Shown here: positions 5,558-6,003 of the stretch, piece by piece | How positions within the stretch are numbered: position 1 is the stretch's first letter | How the letters are laid out: each line of letters starts with the position of its first letter | NCBI GenBank assembly: GCA_011772595.1 | Contig: WVZH01000069.1 | Location: 62,584 to 68,586 of the forward strand | DNA length: 6,003 nucleotides | Direction of reading: 5' to 3' | From: Anaerolineales bacterium | GTDB taxonomy: Bacteria; Chloroflexota; Anaerolineae; Anaerolineales; E44-bin32 | Made by a program: the position numbers and the translations under genes | The notes under the pieces: generated by a model | Seen by the model: only the letters and a program-made list of their open reading frames with translations | What the model was told of the DNA's origin: nothing | Database searches by the model: none

Positions 5558-6003
5558 GTGTCGTTGCTAAAAAGAATTGAAGAGGGTCAGGCTGACGCTC
5601 CTGCGACCCCCGATGAGGCATCTCCAGCTGGCGCGCCGCCTCGCACGAGCGGCTTGGGCGCACGGCGAGTTGCACCTCCTCGAGCAGCGCAGCGAGACAC
5701 TTATTACGACTTGAAATCGCGTGTGCAGAACAAGCTTTTAGCAGAGCTGGATCCTTCCATGGATGTCAGCCAAACGGCAGAGGTTCGTCGTACGATTGAG
5801 GAGCTTTTCGAGAATATCCTGTCGGAAGAAAAAATCGTCCTTTCGAGGCCGGAGCGTCGTAGGCTCTTTGAGCAGATCGTGGCCGAGATCCTCGGCCTTG
5901 GTCCGATTGAGCCTCTCTTGGGGGATGACTCAATCACAGAAATCATGGTTAACGGCGCCAAGCAGATATTCATCGAGCGTAAGGGTAAAATCCACCGCGA
6001 ACC
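5558..6003 (+). CDS. cpaF: Pilus assembly ATPase CpaF/TadA, N-terminal part (3' end outside window)
   Basis: The frame from GTG 5558 is open to the right edge: 148 residues visible, with 2 extra bases. CpaF/TadA is the cytoplasmic hexameric secretion ATPase (VirB11/PilT superfamily) that drives Flp pilus assembly. The first ~45 residues are Ala/Pro/Arg-rich and probably disordered. A helical region (about 49-110) then leads into the family hallmark ILGLGPIEPLLGDDSITEIM with VNG, at about 111-133. A strand follows, IFIERKGKI. Only the N-terminal domain is in the window. Walker A, Asp/His boxes and Walker B lie beyond 6003, so ATPase activity is known from the family, not seen. It follows cpaE by 69 bp with no visible terminator, consistent with co-transcription. 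TadB/TadC platform genes are expected next. Confidence 0.95.
   Translation, partial: MSLLKRIEEGQADAPATPDEASPAGAPPRTSGLGARRVAPPRAAQRDTYYDLKSRVQNKLLAELDPSMDVSQTAEVRRTIEELFENILSEEKIVLSRPERRRLFEQIVAEILGLGPIEPLLGDDSITEIMVNGAKQIFIERKGKIHRE

Overview
The window carries the start of a Tad/Flp (type IVc) pilus locus, preceded by a two-component system and the 3' end of a membrane glycosyltransferase-like gene. All genes are on the + strand. Base composition is moderate. The pilin style (a very short Flp with a G|QGLVEY processing site), the receiver-fused CpaE, the DegS-like soluble kinase, and the glycosyltransferase ending in an 'HDIGALGYFG' block together suggest a Chloroflexota (Anaerolineae-like) bacterium. 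That assignment is an inference from protein style and was not tested by a search.

Layout: (1) 1-690, C-terminal part of a multi-pass membrane protein resembling GT-C/family-39 glycosyltransferases, cut by the left edge. (2) 733-1425, a NarL/LuxR-type response regulator, with a candidate extended -10 promoter lying across the end of the previous gene. (3) 1435-2484, a cytoplasmic DegS-like histidine kinase 9 bp further on. (4) 2485-2718, a 234-bp gap holding an array of GGWCC-centred repeats and a good sigma-70-like promoter for the pilin. (5) 2719-2865, the 48-residue Flp prepilin, with a perfect Shine-Dalgarno sequence. (6) 2866-3074, a 209-bp gap with two hairpins, one a perfect 13-bp stem, and a second candidate promoter. 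(7) 3075-4226 cpaB, 4268-5488 cpaE and 5558-end cpaF (truncated by the right edge), probably one transcript.

How they fit together: Flp is the pilus subunit. CpaF powers assembly, CpaE (TadZ) probably positions the machine at the membrane or pole, and CpaB is an envelope component associated with the secretin or outer channel. The adjacent kinase and regulator are likely to control pilus expression, most plausibly through the repeat-rich flp promoter. CpaE has its own intact receiver domain, so the same phosphorelay could also act directly on the assembly machine. The hairpin between flp and cpaB would fit a design in which pilin mRNA is made in large excess over machinery mRNA. No RNA gene, CRISPR array, insertion sequence or attachment site was seen.
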